From assembly GCA_020445315.1 (NCBI GenBank), contig JAGRGW010000150.1, positions 1 to 33,209 on the forward strand: a stretch of DNA of 33,209 bases. The letters run 5' to 3'. Below, piece after piece: positions 1 through 8,384 of this stretch; position 1 is the first letter of the stretch; every line of letters begins with the position of its first letter. The translations under genes were made by a program, and so were the position numbers. The notes under the pieces were generated by a model. The model saw nothing but the letters and a program-made list of their open reading frames with translations. It made no database searches and was not told the origin of the DNA. This stretch comes from Gammaproteobacteria bacterium. GTDB lineage: Bacteria; Pseudomonadota; Gammaproteobacteria; Chromatiales; Chromatiaceae.

Positions 1-453
1 CTCGACGGCGACAACGTCCGCCATGGCCTGTGCAGGGACCTGGGCTTCAGCGACGCCGACCGCCAGGAAAACATCCGCCGGGTCGGTGAAGTCGCCAGGC
101 TGATGGCCGATGCGGGCCTGATCACGCTGGCCGCGTTCATCTCGCCGTTCCGCGCCGACCGGCGCATCGTCCGCGAGATCCTGCCCGCAGGCCAGTTCGT
201 CGAGGTCTTCGTCGACGCCCCGCTGGACACCTGCCGGGCACGCGACCCGAAAGGCCTCTACGCCAAGGCCGAACGCGGCGAGATTCCGCAGTTCACCGGC
301 ATCGACAGTCCCTACGAGGAACCGGAGCAGCCGGAAGTACACATCCGCGCCGGCGAGACGACGGTGACAGGTGCCGTGAACCAGTTACTCGACTACCTGC
401 ACTCGGTCGGCGCGCTGTGCAAGGGTTACGAACCGGTCCGGCAGGAGGCCTGA
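1..453 (+). CDS. cysC: Adenylyl-sulfate (APS) kinase CysC, 5'-truncated by the window edge
   Basis: The frame is open from the first base and gives 150 residues ending in TGA. It starts inside the APS kinase signature [10 protein letters not shown] and continues with the conserved [13 protein letters not shown] segment, the DPKGLYAKA segment and the FTGIDSPYE segment typical of CysC. The enzyme phosphorylates adenosine 5'-phosphosulfate to PAPS in the cytoplasm during sulfate assimilation. The P-loop and roughly the first 50 residues lie outside the window. It could also be the C-terminal domain of a CysNC fusion, since the upstream part is not visible. The next gene starts six bases after the stop, and its ribosome-binding site lies inside this gene, so the two are probably cotranscribed. 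Confidence 0.95.
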   Translation, partial: LDGDNVRHGLCRDLGFSDADRQENIRRVGEVARLMADAGLITLAAFISPFRADRRIVREILPAGQFVEVFVDAPLDTCRARDPKGLYAKAERGEIPQFTGIDSPYEEPEQPEVHIRAGETTVTGAVNQLLDYLHSVGALCKGYEPVRQEA

Positions 454-459
454 GCAGAC

Positions 460-795
460 ATGTTCCTGTTCAATCGGGCCGCGCCTTCCGCAACCGCTAC
501 CGCTGCTGGCGAGAAACCCATCCGCAGCCTGGCCAAGGCAGCATCGTGGCGGGTCACCGGCTCCATCGACACGATGCTGTTGTCCTGGCTGTTCACCGGC
601 GATCTCGGCATCGCGGCCGCCATCGGCCTGACCGAGGTGGTCACCAAGATGTTCCTGTACTACCTGCACGAACGTGCGTGGAACCGGATCGAACTCGGGC
701 GCAACACCCGGCCTGCGGCAGCGGCCGAGCAGCCGCCGGGCGCGGAACCCCCACCCGTTGGTGAACGTCAGACGGCCTGCGCCACTGCCGGTTGA
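460..795 (+). CDS. DUF2061 domain membrane protein
   Basis: A 111-residue protein with the DUF2061 core at about residues 20-78: KAASWRVTGSIDT, then two hydrophobic segments (about 38-48 and 50-68) and a closing YYLHERAWNRI motif. The C-terminal tail of about 30 residues is Pro/Ala-rich and looks disordered. An AGGAGG at 443-448, inside the end of cysC, fixes the ATG start at 460. DUF2061 proteins are small inner-membrane proteins of unknown biochemical role that often sit beside sulfate-assimilation genes such as cysC, so a link to that pathway is plausible but unproven. The gene converges on bioA with a 23-base gap. Confidence 0.88.
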   Translation: MFLFNRAAPSATATAAGEKPIRSLAKAASWRVTGSIDTMLLSWLFTGDLGIAAAIGLTEVVTKMFLYYLHERAWNRIELGRNTRPAAAAEQPPGAEPPPVGERQTACATAG

Positions 796-818
796 AGAGG
801 CAGTCGGCGGCGACCGGC

Positions 819-2165
819 TCAACGGTCGATGTCGCCGCCGACACAAACGTCTCCCCTGACCCGCAGGCGCCGGACGACATCGCTGACGCCACGGGTCAGT
901 GTCGCCAGTTCTTCGCCGTCGATTACGAACGGCGGCATCAGGTAAACCAGGCGGCCGAACGGCCGCACCCAGACTCCTTCGTCGACGAACATCGGCTGCA
1001 CCGTCGGCATGTCGACCGGGTGGGTCAGCTCGACGACGCCGATCGCACCCAGCACGCGCACGTCGCGTACGTGTGTCAACGACGCACAACCGGCCAGCCC
1101 CTCGCGCAGCCCTGCCTCGATACGCTCGACGTTCGATTGCCAGCCGGATGTAAGCAGCAGGTCGATGCTGGCCAGTGACACGGCGCAGGCCAGTGGATTG
1201 GCCATGAAGGTTGGCCCGTGCATGAACACACCCGGTTCGCCGGCGGAGATCACCTCGCCAACCGCGCGCGTCGTCAGCGTGGCGGCCATGGTCATGTACC
1301 CGCCGGTCAACGCCTTGCCGACACAAAGGATATCCGGCGCGATGGCGGCGTGTTCGCAGGCAAACAGCCGCCCGGTACGGCCGAAGCCGGTGGCGATCTC
1401 GTCGGCGATAAGCAACACGTCGTAGTCGTTGCAGAGTCGACGCGCATGGCGCAGGTAATCCGGGGAATAAAAACGCATGCCACCGGCACCCTGCACGACC
1501 GGTTCGACGATCAAGGCCGCGATTTCTTCGCCATGCCGTTCGAGCAGGTCGCGCAGCGCCTCGACATCGGCCGGGTCGGCCGGCTCATCGAGCGCGGCCG
1601 CCTTAGGCGCGGCCACGAACAGCTGTTGCGGCAGCACGTCGTTGAACACCGTGTGCATGCCCGTAACCGGGTCACAGACCGACATCGCGTGCAGCGTGTC
1701 GCCATGGTAACCGTTGCGCAGCGCGACGAAACGGTGCCTGCGGGGCTGACCACGGCCCGCCCAGTACTGCAGCGCCATCTTCATCGCGACCTCGACCGCG
1801 ACCGACCCCGAATCGGCGAAAAACACCAGCTCGAGCCCATCCGGGGTCAGTTCGACCAGGCGTTCGGCAAGCCTCACCGCCGGTGCATGCGTCAGGCCAC
1901 CGAACATGACATGCGCCATGTCATGGAGTTGAGCGGTGACGGCAGCGTTCAACGCCGGGTGGTTATAGCCGTGGATCACGCACCACCAGGAGGCCATGCC
2001 GTCGATCAGTTCACGCCCATCGGCCAGTTTCAGGCGAACACCCCGTGCCGACGCAACCGGAAAGACCGGCAAACCGGCATGGATGGCGCTGTACGGGTGC
2101 CACACGGTTTCGGCGTCACGGGTCACGAGATCCTCGGCTTCGAATCGCAGGTCCGGGTTCGCCAT
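819..2165 (-). CDS. bioA: Adenosylmethionine-8-amino-7-oxononanoate aminotransferase (DAPA synthase)
   Basis: This 448-residue protein is a class III, PLP-dependent aminotransferase of the biotin pathway. It converts KAPA to 7,8-diaminopelargonic acid with S-adenosylmethionine as amino donor. Visible markers are HPYSAIHA near the N-terminus, [16 protein letters not shown] (substrate pocket), [17 protein letters not shown] (PLP phosphate binding), [13 protein letters not shown], the cofactor aspartate in [15 protein letters not shown] (about D255), and the Schiff-base lysine in [10 protein letters not shown] (about K284). The length is normal for BioA. The start has an AAGGTGA ribosome-binding site just upstream. 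No other bio gene is present nearby, so it appears to be transcribed alone and converges on the DUF2061 gene. Confidence 0.96.
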   Translation of the reverse strand: MANPDLRFEAEDLVTRDAETVWHPYSAIHAGLPVFPVASARGVRLKLADGRELIDGMASWWCVIHGYNHPALNAAVTAQLHDMAHVMFGGLTHAPAVRLAERLVELTPDGLELVFFADSGSVAVEVAMKMALQYWAGRGQPRRHRFVALRNGYHGDTLHAMSVCDPVTGMHTVFNDVLPQQLFVAAPKAAALDEPADPADVEALRDLLERHGEEIAALIVEPVVQGAGGMRFYSPDYLRHARRLCNDYDVLLIADEIATGFGRTGRLFACEHAAIAPDILCVGKALTGGYMTMAATLTTRAVGEVISAGEPGVFMHGPTFMANPLACAVSLASIDLLLTSGWQSNVERIEAGLREGLAGCASLTHVRDVRVLGAIGVVELTHPVDMPTVQPMFVDEGVWVRPFGRLVYLMPPFVIDGEELATLTRGVSDVVRRLRVRGDVCVGGDIDR

Positions 2166-2400
2166 CAGTTCACCTTCAATCTATGGGACCACGCACAGGT
2201 CGCCCTGACGCGGCAGGCGATGATAACCGGAATGCCAGGTGCGACCACGAATACGCCGGGAGATGACAGGGCCGACCGTCGAGGCAACGGCAGGTACGCA
2301 CAGTTTCCGCGCACCAGTGCCCGTCGTTGCACCGGGAACAGGCAGGAATGGACGGGATTCAGACAGGAAGAGACCGTGTTGCCGCCGCCGATGCATTGGA

Positions 2401-2430
2401 GTTCGCCCCCGTTGAGCAAGGGGGGCAAAC
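2401..2430. repeat. GC-rich inverted repeat (hairpin)
   Basis: Arms GTTCGCCCCC (2401-2410) and GGGGGCAAAC (2421-2430) pair with one mismatch (a G-U wobble in RNA of the minus strand) around a 10-base loop. It lies about 240 bases upstream of bioA and 420 bases upstream of the mrpE-like gene. There is no T-run beside it, so it may be a rho-independent-like stem without a tail, or simply a chance structure in GC-rich DNA. Confidence 0.35.
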
Positions 2431-2494
2431 GTCGACACGAACCCCGTTGGCAATGCCTGTCACCCGCTCTCATCCAGATTTGTTTCGCTCTTAC

Positions 2495-2508
2495 TTGACC
2501 CGTGTCAA
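2495..2508. promoter_or_regulatory. Short palindrome TTGAC-N4-GTCAA, possible operator
   Basis: A perfect 5-bp inverted repeat with a 4-base spacer (CCGT), in the shared upstream region of bioA and the Mrp/MBS-like operon. The size suits a dimeric regulator, but I cannot name one and chance is possible. Confidence 0.25.
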
Positions 2509-2750
2509 CAGGGTTTCGTCGCGAGTCGTCCAGGTCGCACCGTGAAATCGGTATGCTCGCAACGGAGATCGGTCGCGTAGCGCCCGCCAGTGCCGACGTG
2601 TTCGAGCAACCTTACAAAACTGGCGTGAATCGTGCAGAGCAAGTGCACAGGTAAAAAACGACTGAAGTTAATGTCGATTTCTTGGCACCCTCAATCACGA
2701 ACCTTCTCGCTGGCACTGGCAATGCCCCGTAACACGGGAGGATGGCGCCC

Positions 2751-2855
2751 ATGACGACGCGTTGCCCGTTCACCGCCAACCCACCCTGGGCAGGCCAGCC
2801 ATCGCCCGGTACCGTACCGCCGGCGAGAAATGACGCGCGAGGTAATGCCGAATGA
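2751..2855 (+). CDS. Possible 34-residue leader ORF coupled to the mrpE-like gene
   Basis: An ATG at 2751 is preceded by a strong GGGAGG ribosome-binding site (2736-2741, spacing 9) and opens a 34-codon frame, MTTRCPFTANPPWAGQ at its start. Its TGA (2853-2855) overlaps the ATG of the next gene at 2852. The peptide is rich in Pro, Arg and Thr, has no hydrophobic segment and resembles no family I know. The strong site and the stop/start overlap suggest translational coupling or a leader peptide. Against this, the peptide is short and could be a chance frame in GC-rich DNA. Confidence 0.3.
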   Translation: MTTRCPFTANPPWAGQPSPGTVPPARNDARGNAE

Positions 2856-3370
2856 TGCAGACATCACCACGGTCCGATTCCCTTCGCCACATCGTCGTCC
2901 TGTTTCTGACCCTGATGCTTTTCTGGGTCATGCTGGTCGACTCACTGGTTCCCGACCGGCTGGCCATCGGCGCTGTCGTGTCCCTGGGCATAGCGCTCTT
3001 CTACCGCGATGGCTTGTCGTTCTTTACCGAGTTTCGCGTCACACCGTCCGCTTTCGTTGCCGGTGTGCGTTACTACGCCCTGTTCTTCCGCAAGCTTGCG
3101 GAATCGAACCTGCGACTCGCGGCGATCATTGTCTCACCGGACCTGCCGGTGCGCCCCGGGATCGTCAAGATCCGCACCCAGCTGAAATCCCGCATGGGTC
3201 GCTTGATGCTGGCCAACTCCATCACGCTGACGCCCGGCACCCTGACCGTCGAGGTCTCCGGCGAGTGGCTCTACGTGCATTGCGTCACCGTTGATTCGAC
3301 CGATGTCATGCGTGCCACGGAAGAGATCGCGGCCGATTTCGAGCGCTACCTCGAGGTGATGTATGGTTGA
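2852..3370 (+). CDS. mrpE: Na+/H+ antiporter subunit E-like protein (MrpE/MnhE; MBS/Mbx subunit A type)
   Basis: A 172-residue membrane protein with hydrophobic N-terminal segments at about residues 14-30 and 36-52, then a soluble C-terminal part. The MrpE signature is clear: KSRMGRLMLANSITLTPGT followed by LTVEV and a short terminal domain. A GAGGT ribosome-binding site at 2839-2843 supports the ATG at 2852. In Mrp antiporters and in MBH/MBS-type complexes this subunit belongs to the membrane sodium/proton-translocating module. It is the first of a run of genes with 1-8 base overlaps, so the downstream subunits are very likely cotranslated. Confidence 0.93.
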   Translation: MMQTSPRSDSLRHIVVLFLTLMLFWVMLVDSLVPDRLAIGAVVSLGIALFYRDGLSFFTEFRVTPSAFVAGVRYYALFFRKLAESNLRLAAIIVSPDLPVRPGIVKIRTQLKSRMGRLMLANSITLTPGTLTVEVSGEWLYVHCVTVDSTDVMRATEEIAADFERYLEVMYG

Positions 3371-3623
3371 TTTCATCGTGAGCCTGGCCGCCGTCTTCGC
3401 CGGCGTGGCCTTCCTGCTGGTGCTGTGGCGCTTCATCAAGGGTCCGAGCCCGGTCGATCGCATCATCGCTTTCGACGGACTCACCATCGTCTCGATTACC
3501 GGCATCCTGTTCGCGGCGCTGGCCGCCGAACGTGGCATCTACCTCGACGTCGCGCTGGTCTACGCCCTGTTGTCGTTTCTCGGCGTGATCGTCGTCGCCC
3601 GCTTCCTCGAGCGTGGCTTCTGA
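3363..3623 (+). CDS. mrpF: Monovalent cation/H+ antiporter subunit F-like protein (MrpF/MnhF)
   Basis: An 86-residue protein with three hydrophobic segments (about 5-22, 36-55 and 60-80). The MrpF hallmarks are GPSPVDRIIAFD after the first helix and YLDVALVYALLSFLG in the third, with a conserved membrane aspartate (D62). The start overlaps the previous gene by eight bases. It is part of the Mrp-type membrane module. Confidence 0.93.
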   Translation: MVDFIVSLAAVFAGVAFLLVLWRFIKGPSPVDRIIAFDGLTIVSITGILFAALAAERGIYLDVALVYALLSFLGVIVVARFLERGF

Positions 3624-3961
3624 TGGGCGGGCTCATCGACATCGTCGGCGCACTGCTGCTGCTCGCCGGGACCACATTCCTGCTGCTCGGCGGCCTTGGC
3701 ATGGTCCGTATGCCCGATACCTACAACCGCATTCAGGCCGGCACCAAGGCCACGACCCTCGGCACCCTGCTGAGCCTCGTCGGGGTCGGCTTCCTGCATC
3801 CCGAATGGAGCCTGAAACTGCTGCTGATCGGCGTGTTCCTGCTGTTCACCAACCCGCTCTCGTCACAGGTCCTGGCACGCGCGGCCCATCGTACGCGCGT
3901 TCGCAAATCGCCGACGAACGTCGTCGACCGGCTGGCGGAGGACCTCGGAGAGGAACCATGA
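3623..3961 (+). CDS. mrpG: Monovalent cation/H+ antiporter subunit G-like protein (MrpG/MnhG)
   Basis: The reading frame is open further upstream, but the ATG at 3623, overlapping the previous stop as TGATG, gives a 112-residue protein of family length. It has three hydrophobic segments and the MrpG signature RMPDTYNRIQAGTKATTLG, followed by FTNPLSSQVLARAAHR. The C-terminal tail of about 25 residues is charged. It is a small membrane subunit of the ion-translocating arm. Confidence 0.93.
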   Translation: MGGLIDIVGALLLLAGTTFLLLGGLGMVRMPDTYNRIQAGTKATTLGTLLSLVGVGFLHPEWSLKLLLIGVFLLFTNPLSSQVLARAAHRTRVRKSPTNVVDRLAEDLGEEP

Positions 3962-4212
3962 ACCTGAACATCGGCATGGCACTGTTGCTCGCGATCGGCA
4001 TGATCGGGACAGCGATCATGGCAACGCGTGGCAAACGCAGCCTGGGTATCTCGATCCTGGCCGCCGGCCTCGCCAGCCTGCTGGCGTCGGTCATGTTCCT
4101 GCTGCTCGGTGCACCCGACGTCGCCATGACCGAGGCCGCCATCGGCAGCGGCCTGACCACGTTCCTTTTCTTCTTCGTCCTCGGACGCGTGCGCAGGGGC
4201 GAAAATGATTAA
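3958..4212 (+). CDS. MbhD-like (DUF4040) membrane subunit, equivalent to part of the MrpA C-terminus
   Basis: An ATG at 3958 overlaps the previous stop (ATGA) and gives 84 residues with three hydrophobic helices. The motif LLGAPDVAMTEAAIGSGLTT is typical of the MbhD/DUF4040 domain, which in standard Mrp antiporters is part of the C-terminal region of the large MrpA subunit. Here it is a stand-alone gene, as in archaeal MBH and MBS/Mbx clusters. The acidic residue in VAMTEAAIG lies in a membrane helix and probably belongs to the ion path. Confidence 0.88.
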   Translation: MNLNIGMALLLAIGMIGTAIMATRGKRSLGISILAAGLASLLASVMFLLLGAPDVAMTEAAIGSGLTTFLFFFVLGRVRRGEND

Positions 4213-4906
4213 GCGCTTCGCCGTCATCCTGCTGTTGCTCGGCATCGGTGCGATCTTCACCGGACTGATGGTCAACTACGTACCGGACAAGGCGCTGAAT
4301 GTCACGGCACGGTACTACGCCGAGCAAACCGCGCCGGATCTCGGCGCCGCCAACATCGTCACCGCGATCATCGTGACCTATCGCGGCCTCGACACCCTCG
4401 GCGAGGTCACCGTGCTGTTTCTCACGGCCGCGATCGTCGGCCTCGTACTGGCGCGCGGCAGCAGCGACGAGGCACCGGCACGGCGCGACCTGCCGCCCCC
4501 CGGCGAACTGCTGCTCACCGGAACCCGCCTGCTGCTGCCGTTGATCCTGTTGTTCGGTGCCTACGTGTTCACGCATGGCCACCTGACGCCCGGCGGCGGC
4601 TTCCAGGGCGGCGCGATCATCGCGTCGGGCATGCTGTTGATGCTGTTGAGTCACCCACTGCGACGCTTCGGTCACCGCCTGATCGCGATCGTCGAGTCGA
4701 TTGCCGGGCTCGCCTTCGTCGGCATCGGGGTGCTCGGTATCGCGCTGGCCGGCGGCTTCCTCGACAATCGCATACTGCCGCTCGGCACCTTCGGCGAACT
4801 GTTCTCGGCCGGCGCCATCCCGATCATCTACACCTTCGTCGGTCTGAAGGTCGGCGCGGAATTCTCGTCGATGCTGGTCAACCTGTCGGAAACGGAGGAC
4901 CTGTAA
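4205..4906 (+). CDS. Fused MbhE-like and MrpB/MnhB-like membrane subunit
   Basis: A 233-residue membrane protein made of two family modules. Residues 1-85 resemble MbhE, the end of MrpA: YVPDKALNVTARYYAEQTA, then GAANIVTAIIVTYRGLDTLG and EVTVLF. Residues 100-233 are an MnhB domain with the signature FTHGHLTPGGGFQGGAI and a C-terminal VGLKVGAEFSSM segment. In most Mrp operons these lie in MrpA and MrpB; in archaeal MBH they are separate E and F subunits. The start overlaps the previous gene by eight bases. Likely six transmembrane helices. Confidence 0.88.
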   Translation: MIKRFAVILLLLGIGAIFTGLMVNYVPDKALNVTARYYAEQTAPDLGAANIVTAIIVTYRGLDTLGEVTVLFLTAAIVGLVLARGSSDEAPARRDLPPPGELLLTGTRLLLPLILLFGAYVFTHGHLTPGGGFQGGAIIASGMLLMLLSHPLRRFGHRLIAIVESIAGLAFVGIGVLGIALAGGFLDNRILPLGTFGELFSAGAIPIIYTFVGLKVGAEFSSMLVNLSETEDL

Positions 4907-5262
4907 TGGACCTGATCGCCATGGCCACCGGTTTCCTGTTGATCCTGATCGGCCTGTTCGGCGCACTGACCAACCGCAACATCCTGCGCATGATCGTCGC
5001 CTTCGCGGTTGCCAACACGGGGGTCAACTTGGTGCTGGTTTCGGTCGGCTACATGACTGGCCGCACGGCGCCGATTCTCGACAGCGCGGTGCCGGTAGCC
5101 GAGGCCACGGCCCGTGTCATCGACCCGGTGCCCCAGGCGCTGGTGCTGACTGCGATCGTCATCGGCGTCGGCGTGACCGCGCTGATGCTCGCTTACGCCT
5201 ACCGGCTGTTCAAGACCCGGGGCACCCTGGATATCTCGCGCTACACGGATCTCAAATGGTAA
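4906..5262 (+). CDS. mrpC: MrpC/NuoK-like subunit (cation:proton antiporter subunit C)
   Basis: A 118-residue, three-helix protein of the NuoK/MrpC family. It shows LLILIGLFGALTNRNILRM in the first helix, the conserved FAVANTGVNLVLV segment, and DPVPQALVLTAIVIG before the third helix, which favours MrpC over NuoK. The ATG overlaps the stop of the previous gene by one base (TAATG). It belongs to the ion-translocating membrane arm next to the antiporter-like subunits. Confidence 0.92.
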   Translation: MDLIAMATGFLLILIGLFGALTNRNILRMIVAFAVANTGVNLVLVSVGYMTGRTAPILDSAVPVAEATARVIDPVPQALVLTAIVIGVGVTALMLAYAYRLFKTRGTLDISRYTDLKW

Positions 5263-8200
5263 GCCCGATCTTCATCATCGCCGGATCGCTCGGCGGGGCG
5301 TTCCTGCTCGGCCTGCTGCGCGACCCGTGGCGTGGCGCCAGCTACGTGATATCGCTGCTGGTGCTGACCTTCACCACCTGGCTTGCCGGCAGCTGGCTGT
5401 GGGCACTGTCGAGCGGTGCGGTCACACCGGTGGAGATACTCACCGCGGGCACGCAGCCACCGTTCGCCGTCAACCTGCGTCTCGGCATCGCCGAGGCTGC
5501 CATGGTGCTGCTGATCAACCTGACCGGGCTGCTCTCGGCGCTGTACCTGAAGGACACGCTGTTCAAGCAGGGGCGGCGCGCGATGGCGGTGCTGCTGATC
5601 TTCAGCATGGCGCTGAGCGGGATCGTCATGACCCGGGACCTGTTCAACCTGTTCGTGTTCTTCGAACTGACCGTCATCTCCACCGGCGGCCTGATCCTGC
5701 TGTCGCGCGATCCGCGCGCACTGGCCGCCGGCTTCAAGTACCTGGTCGCATCGCAGGTCGTATCGATCCTGATGCTCGTCGGTATCATCTTCGCCTATCA
5801 CGCCACGGGGTCGCTGAACCTTGACGACATGGCCGCCGCGTCAGCGGCTCTGCTCAGGGGTGGCGCGCTGGCGTTCTTCCTCGTTTTCATCGCCGTGGTC
5901 GCCGAGCTGAAGGTCTTTCCCGCCAACGGCTGGGCGCTCGACATCTACGAGTCCGCGCACCCGGCATTCTCCGCACTGGTCTCCGCCGCGGCCGGCTCCG
6001 CATCCCTGGTCGCGATCGACAAGCTGCTGCAGATCGGCGGCCCGGCGTGGATGGACGTTGCCTCGATCATCGGCATCGTCAGTTTCGTCGGCGCGAACCT
6101 GTTCGCACTGGCACAACGCGTCGACCGCCGCCTGCTCGGCTACTCGTCGGTTGCGCAGATCGGACTGATCCTGTTCGTCGTCGGTCAACAGGACATCCTT
6201 GGCGAGCGCTACCTGTTCGTCGCCGGCGGCGTGCTGCTGGCGCACGCGGTCGGCAAGGCCGGGCTGTTCTGGCTGTCGGGGCTCGTGGCCGGACGTGACC
6301 TGACGGCCTGGAGCGCGCTGCGCGGGAATCCCCTGCTGCTGTTCGCATTCGCCAGCTTCCTCGCCCTGTTGATCGGCCTGCCGCCGTTCCCCGGCTTCTA
6401 TGCCAAGTGGGAACTGGTGCACGCCATCGCCGCACACGACCACCTGCTCGAACTCGCGCTGCTGCTGTTCGGCGCGCTGGTGGAAGCCGGTTACCTGTAC
6501 CGTTGGTTCGGTTACGCGATCAAGCGCGAGATCGATCACGAACCTATCGCTCCGTCGCTGTACAAGCGCGCCGTGGTCTGCGTGGCCGTGCTGGCTGGGT
6601 GGCTGCTTGCCTACGTCTGGGGAGAACTGTCTCCCCACGACAACCTGTTGCACGCGGTACCGGTGCTGTTCGCGCTGGCGTTCCTTGCCCTCGAATGGCT
6701 GCCCGCCCGGGTGAAAAACGCGCTTGCGATCGCCGGCCTGCTGGGCTGGTTCGCGTTCAGCTACCCGGCGTACGATCCACTGCAGCTGATCTTCGCCCTG
6801 ATCGTGCTCGCCGGTGGTGCGTTGATTCTGCTGGCCAGCTTCCACAGCGACGGAAGGCGCCTGGGCTTTTACCCCTCGGCGATGCTGATGTATGCCGGCC
6901 TGGCGATGCTGATCGTGGCTGAGGACTCGTTCAATTTCTTCGCCGCGTGGGAATCGTTGACGATCGGCTCGTACTTCCTGATCCTGCGTGGCCGGCAGTC
7001 CGAACCGCACGCCCTGTCCTACCTGGTGTTCTCGCTTGGCGGCGCCTTCCTGATCCTGGCCGGTTTCGCGCTGGCAGCACAGGGCAACGTGCAGTTCTTG
7101 CTGGTGTCGCTGGCAGAAGTGGCCGAACCGCTGGCGCCCTGGGTGTTCGCCCTGCTGGCAGTCGGTTTCATGACCAAGACCGCGGCAATCGGACTGCACA
7201 TCTGGCTGCCCGGCGCCCACGCCGAGGCCGAGACCGACGTCTCACCGATGGTCTCCGGCATCCTGCTGAAGGCCGGCCTGTTCGGCCTGTTCATGCTCCT
7301 GATGACCATGGGCCGGCAGGAACTCTACGGCGTCGACCTGGCCCACGTAATGATGTGGATCGGCGCGCTGTCGGCACTGCTGGGCAACCTGATGGCGGCC
7401 TTCCAGGAAGACGCCAAGCGCCTGTTGGCCTACTCGTCGATTGGGCAGATGGGTTACGCCCTGTTCGGCCTGGCGATGATGAACCACCTCGGCTGGCTGA
7501 TGGCGCTGATGTTCGTCATCAACCATTACATCTACAAGTCGATGCTGTTCCTGTCGGTCGGTGGCGTCGCCAAGCGTACCGGTACCCGAGCGATGTACCA
7601 GATGGGCGGACTCATCACGCTGATGCCGCTGTCGTTCATCGCCGTGCTGATCGGCATCATCGCGATGTCCGGCGTACCACCGCTGTCGGGCTTCGGTGGC
7701 CGCTGGATCTTTTACAACGCCATCATGACGTCGGAGTACCGGCTGCCGATGATCCTGATTTTCGTTTCGGGACCGATCGCCTTCCTGTACCTGTTTCGAC
7801 TGATACACAGCATCTTCCTCGGGCAACTGAAAGACGAGCATCGACGGGTCAAAGAGGCGCCGTTCTGGCTGGTCCTGCCGCAGATGATCTACGTCGTCTG
7901 CCTGCTGGTGTTCGCGCTCGCCCCGGGCCTGGCGCTGCGCCGTGTCGATGCCTACATCAGCAATTTCCTGCCGCAGGGCGCGTTGAGCTGGGAGGGCCTG
8001 ACCATCACCAGCGAGTTCGGCTACTGGAGCCCGGTCTCGATCATGCTGATCGTCGGCGTGATATTCGTCGTGATATTCGCCTGGCTGCTGTTCGTCAACC
8101 GCCGGGCGCAGAAGGTCAAGCAGTTCAACATCGTTTTTGCCGCGGAACGTCCCTATCGCCCCGAGACGACGCACTACGCGTGGAACTTCTACGCGCCCTA

Positions 8201-8381
8201 CAAGAAGGCCCTGGGCTTCCTCGCCTGGCCCGTTTTCGAGCGTTTCTGGGCGGCCGTGACGGACCTGCTGCACACGCTGGCCGAGTTGCTGCGTCGCATC
8301 TACACCGGCAATGGCCAGGTCTACGCGATACACCTGCTGGCCTTCGTCGTGGTCGTTTACCTGCTCAAGGAGGGACTCTGA
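5256..8381 (+). CDS. Double antiporter-like proton/sodium channel subunit (MrpD/NuoLMN-type, H-H' fusion)
   Basis: This 1041-residue polytopic membrane protein contains two complete antiporter-like modules in one chain. Module 1 (about 1-490) has the helix-5 glutamate in FVFFELT (E137), a channel lysine in AELKVFPANGWALD (K219), then LLAHAVGKAG (K334) and FYAKWEL (K384). Module 2 (about 505-950) repeats the layout: FFAAWESL (E566), FMTKTAAIG (K641), LPGAHAEAETDVSP, ILLKAG (K672) and NHYIYKSM (K761). A C-terminal extension (950-1041) ends in a last hydrophobic helix and may form a lateral or anchoring element. Each module normally equals one gene of about 500 residues; MBS/Mbx clusters have two such genes, H and H', at this position. 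All key charged residues are kept, so both modules look functional. It overlaps the previous gene by seven bases. Confidence 0.93.
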   Translation: MVSPIFIIAGSLGGAFLLGLLRDPWRGASYVISLLVLTFTTWLAGSWLWALSSGAVTPVEILTAGTQPPFAVNLRLGIAEAAMVLLINLTGLLSALYLKDTLFKQGRRAMAVLLIFSMALSGIVMTRDLFNLFVFFELTVISTGGLILLSRDPRALAAGFKYLVASQVVSILMLVGIIFAYHATGSLNLDDMAAASAALLRGGALAFFLVFIAVVAELKVFPANGWALDIYESAHPAFSALVSAAAGSASLVAIDKLLQIGGPAWMDVASIIGIVSFVGANLFALAQRVDRRLLGYSSVAQIGLILFVVGQQDILGERYLFVAGGVLLAHAVGKAGLFWLSGLVAGRDLTAWSALRGNPLLLFAFASFLALLIGLPPFPGFYAKWELVHAIAAHDHLLELALLLFGALVEAGYLYRWFGYAIKREIDHEPIAPSLYKRAVVCVAVLAGWLLAYVWGELSPHDNLLHAVPVLFALAFLALEWLPARVKNALAIAGLLGWFAFSYPAYDPLQLIFALIVLAGGALILLASFHSDGRRLGFYPSAMLMYAGLAMLIVAEDSFNFFAAWESLTIGSYFLILRGRQSEPHALSYLVFSLGGAFLILAGFALAAQGNVQFLLVSLAEVAEPLAPWVFALLAVGFMTKTAAIGLHIWLPGAHAEAETDVSPMVSGILLKAGLFGLFMLLMTMGRQELYGVDLAHVMMWIGALSALLGNLMAAFQEDAKRLLAYSSIGQMGYALFGLAMMNHLGWLMALMFVINHYIYKSMLFLSVGGVAKRTGTRAMYQMGGLITLMPLSFIAVLIGIIAMSGVPPLSGFGGRWIFYNAIMTSEYRLPMILIFVSGPIAFLYLFRLIHSIFLGQLKDEHRRVKEAPFWLVLPQMIYVVCLLVFALAPGLALRRVDAYISNFLPQGALSWEGLTITSEFGYWSPVSIMLIVGVIFVVIFAWLLFVNRRAQKVKQFNIVFAAERPYRPETTHYAWNFYAPYKKALGFLAWPVFERFWAAVTDLLHTLAELLRRIYTGNGQVYAIHLLAFVVVVYLLKEGL

Positions 8382-8384
8382 CCC

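Larger units (their letters stand above)
2166..2750. other. Intergenic region between divergent bioA and the Mrp/MBS-like operon
   Basis: This 585-base stretch separates two divergent genes, so it should hold promoters for both. I found no convincing protein gene in it on either strand. It contains a GC-rich hairpin at 2401-2430 and a short palindrome, TTGAC-N4-GTCAA, at 2495-2508. No BirA-type biotin operator is evident, and I cannot assign -35/-10 elements with confidence. Confidence 0.6.

Noticed and set aside
2166..2480. Possible comF-like remnant divergent from bioA, based on Cys- and Pro-rich short frames
   Set aside because: The cysteine spacing does not match ComF in any frame and there is no phosphoribosyltransferase motif.
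2711..2725. Sigma-54-like element TGGCAC-N5-ATGC upstream of the mrpE-like gene
   Set aside because: It has GG and GC at the right spacing, but the expected start site (about 2737) would fall inside the ribosome-binding site of the leader ORF, and no activator gene or site is near. A chance match is likely.
2852..8381. Stand-alone Mrp sodium/proton antiporter operon
   Set aside because: There is no normal MrpA or MrpD, and the genes run without a break into NuoH-, NuoB-, NuoC-, NuoD- and NuoI-like genes.
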